Notes under the pieces: generated by a model
The model's database searches: none
What the model was told of the DNA's origin: nothing
The model's input: the letters and a program-made list of their open reading frames with translations, nothing else
Made by a program: the position numbers and the translations under genes
In this document: piece by piece, positions 5,397 to 6,891 of the stretch
Layout of the letters: each line of letters opens with the position of its first letter
Numbering within the stretch: the stretch's first letter is position 1
NCBI GenBank assembly: GCA_041302745.1
Contig: JBFYQP010000155.1
Coordinates: 1-6,891 of the forward strand
Origin: JAPLGD01 sp041302745
Lineage (GTDB): Bacteria > Bipolaricaulota > Bipolaricaulia > UBA7950 > UBA9294
DNA: 6,891 nt
Direction: 5' to 3'

Positions 5397-5449
5397 GCGC
5401 GGGATCGTGCGGGCGGCGCACCGCCTTGTCGGACGGTTGCCGTCGCCGG

Positions 5450-6891
5450 CTAGGTCCCCTCGCCCGTCTCCCCGTAGAGCATCTGGTAGACGAGCCAGGC
5501 GTTGAGCACCTTCACGATGTACTCGCGCGTCTGGACGAGGGCGAGGAGGGAGGGGAAGTCGGCGGCGGAGGCGTTCGGGGCCGCCGCGAGCCATCGGCTG
5601 ACGTTCCCCGGGCCCCCATTGTAGGCGGCGACGGCCTGCACGGCGTTCCCGCCGAACTGGCGAAGCAGCGAGCCGAGGAAGTAGATCCCAGAGCGGATGT
5701 TCGTCTCTGGATCGAAGAGGGTGTCGTCGCGGTAGGAGACGCCGAGCTTCGACTCCACGATCCAACGCCCTGTGGAGGGCAGGAGCTGCATCAAACCGCG
5801 CGCGTCCGACGAAGACACCGCCGTCGGAAGGAAGTTGGACTCCTCGCGCATGATGGCAAGAGCGAGAAGCGGGTCGAGTCCGTACTCCTTCGCCCATCGC
5901 TTCACGGTCGACCACCAGGGCTTCGGGTAGGCGAGTTCGTAGACGTCTCGCGTCGGCCGGTCGCGAAGGAGCCCGGCCGCAATCTCGAACGCCACGTGGG
6001 GGTTGCCATGGCGCCCGTACCACTGCGCGATCGCCAAGCGCTCGTCGGCGTCGGCGGTCGCAAGCGAGAACTCGAGGTGGACCTCGGCCCACGCGAGCCC
6101 GGCGCGGCGCAGAAGGACGTCGGCGGTCCGAACCGAGTCCGGCGTGGGGTGACGGGTCTCCGAGAGCGGCGGCACAGAAGGGACGTACGTTCCGAGGATC
6201 CACCGGAACGCTGCCGGGAACGTCGCTTCCATCTCCTCGGCGCGGGCGACGTCGCCGCGCTTGCGCAGGAGGAGGGAGGCGCGCAGCGCGGCGTCGTCAC
6301 GCACCCGATGCGTACTCGAAGCGAGCTGCTCGTACACGGCGAAGGCCGCGGATCCATCTCCCAGCCCCTCGAGCAGACGAGCGCCGCACCATCGGGCCTC
6401 AAGGTCTCTAGAGCGGAGGTAGGCATCCGCGGCCTCACGCGTGCGCCCCATCGCCTCGAGGAGCGTTCCCTCGCGGTACGCGCCGGATGCCCCGAGAGCT
6501 CGATACGTCTCGAGCGCTCTCTCCTTGCTCCCTGCCCGCTCGAGGGCACGCCCGTATTCGAGCCGAACGGTCGCCTCGTTCGGACGGTCCACGAAGTACC
6601 GGTCGAACTCCTCGACCGCTTCGGCTGGACGCCCCAAGGCGACGAGGGCGCGGGCGCGGACTAGACGCGTGTCGGCCGTCGAGGCGGGAGTGACCAGCGG
6701 AAGGGCCTCGGTCGGCCGTCCTGCCGTGAGGAGAAGCGAGGCGAGTCGGGCGTTGTCGGTCTCAAGCCGTAGAACAGCGTCGACGGCGTCGCTCTTCGGA
6801 AGGAGCTTCTCCCAAGCCGCAAGAGCCGCTCTCCGATCTCCCGCAGCCTCGAGCACCGTCGCAAGCTCCCTCTGGACCTCGGTTGTCGGGT
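5450..6891 (-). CDS. TPR-containing soluble lytic murein transglycosylase, N-terminus beyond right edge
   Basis: The frame is open from the right edge to a TAG at 5450-5452 (479 residues visible). A GTG at 6854-6856 could start translation, but the codons before it (PTTEVQRELATV) continue the same TPR-like helix pattern, so the gene almost certainly begins outside the window. About 300 residues of helical repeats come first, for example ARALVALGRPAEAVEEFDRY and YGRALERAGSKERALETY, as in the superhelical domain of Slt70-like enzymes. The C-terminal SLT domain (visible residues about 332-471) has the catalytic Glu350 in MREESNF, GLMQLLPST (365-373) and AYNGGPGNVSRW (422-433), followed by TREYIVKVL. 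It should cleave peptidoglycan glycan strands in the periplasm, forming 1,6-anhydro ends. No intrinsic terminator follows it, but the TATAAT box at 5361-5366 suggests the operon downstream has its own promoter. Confidence 0.93.
   Translation of the reverse strand, partial: PTTEVQRELATVLEAAGDRRAALAAWEKLLPKSDAVDAVLRLETDNARLASLLLTAGRPTEALPLVTPASTADTRLVRARALVALGRPAEAVEEFDRYFVDRPNEATVRLEYGRALERAGSKERALETYRALGASGAYREGTLLEAMGRTREAADAYLRSRDLEARWCGARLLEGLGDGSAAFAVYEQLASSTHRVRDDAALRASLLLRKRGDVARAEEMEATFPAAFRWILGTYVPSVPPLSETRHPTPDSVRTADVLLRRAGLAWAEVHLEFSLATADADERLAIAQWYGRHGNPHVAFEIAAGLLRDRPTRDVYELAYPKPWWSTVKRWAKEYGLDPLLALAIMREESNFLPTAVSSSDARGLMQLLPSTGRWIVESKLGVSYRDDTLFDPETNIRSGIYFLGSLLRQFGGNAVQAVAAYNGGPGNVSRWLAAAPNASAADFPSLLALVQTREYIVKVLNAWLVYQMLYGETGEGT

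Noticed and set aside
2106..5453. A 1115-codon plus-strand open frame antisense to three genes
   Set aside because: It is codon-aligned with the minus-strand dehydrogenase, PrpD and mutY frames, so its stops would require TTA, CTA or TCA codons in those genes, which GC-rich genomes avoid. Its translation is Arg/Val/Asp-rich without family motifs, while the opposite strand encodes three clearly recognisable enzymes. A count of those three codons in the genes would confirm the explanation.
5331..6203. An N-terminal extension of the dehydrogenase to an ATG far upstream
   Set aside because: It would overlap the transglycosylase coding region in another frame, has shadow composition, and the ATG at 5330 has a GGGAGGG site and begins exactly at the family's usual N-terminus.
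5378..6664. A 428-codon plus-strand frame opposite the transglycosylase
   Set aside because: The minus strand carries unmistakable SLT-domain motifs; the plus-strand translation is Arg/Val/Leu-rich shadow without motifs.

Overview
The window comes from a GC-rich bacterial chromosome with ordinary housekeeping and cell-envelope content. A signal-peptide TPR-like protein, a predicted outer-membrane lipoprotein and a soluble lytic transglycosylase point to a diderm (Gram-negative-type) cell. I cannot assign a phylum from the sequence. There are no rRNAs, tRNAs, insertion sequences, CRISPR arrays or phage genes, and no intergenic gap exceeds about 130 bases.

Layout, left to right. Bases 1-367 (minus strand) hold the N-terminal part of an exported TPR-like protein that runs off the left edge. 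It is divergent from a plus-strand pair: a 202-residue predicted lipoprotein/beta-barrel protein (483-1091) and a 125-residue membrane protein with a duplicated Gly/Tyr motif (1219-1596). That second gene has its own putative promoter and leader hairpin. It is followed by a nested stem-loop and a good intrinsic terminator (1649-1685).

From there on every gene is on the minus strand. In transcription order they are: a TPR-lytic transglycosylase whose N-terminus lies beyond the right edge (5450-6891), then a 119-base gap with a consensus TATAAT box, a dyad over the -35 position and a leader hairpin, then a tight three-gene operon. The operon encodes an isocitrate/isopropylmalate-type dehydrogenase (4212-5330), a MmgE/PrpD-family protein (2826-4202) and a MutY adenine glycosylase (1698-2807) whose C-terminal domain carries a complete Nudix box.

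The first two operon genes plausibly act together on tricarboxylic acids: the PrpD family handles (methyl)citrate-type dehydration, and the dehydrogenase performs oxidative decarboxylation of a 2-hydroxy-tricarboxylate. The dehydrogenase mixes substrate-site residues typical of archaeal-type isopropylmalate/homoisocitrate enzymes with the Lys-Tyr-Val signature of NADP-isocitrate dehydrogenase, so its substrate is open. MutY is co-transcribed, which may or may not be functionally meaningful.

The items most worth a second look are the MutY with an apparently intact Nudix active site, the unresolved dehydrogenase/PrpD pair and its promoter architecture, the duplicated motif in the small membrane protein, and the fact that all six visible stop codons are TAG in a GC-rich genome. 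I see no clear candidate for a wholly new system.
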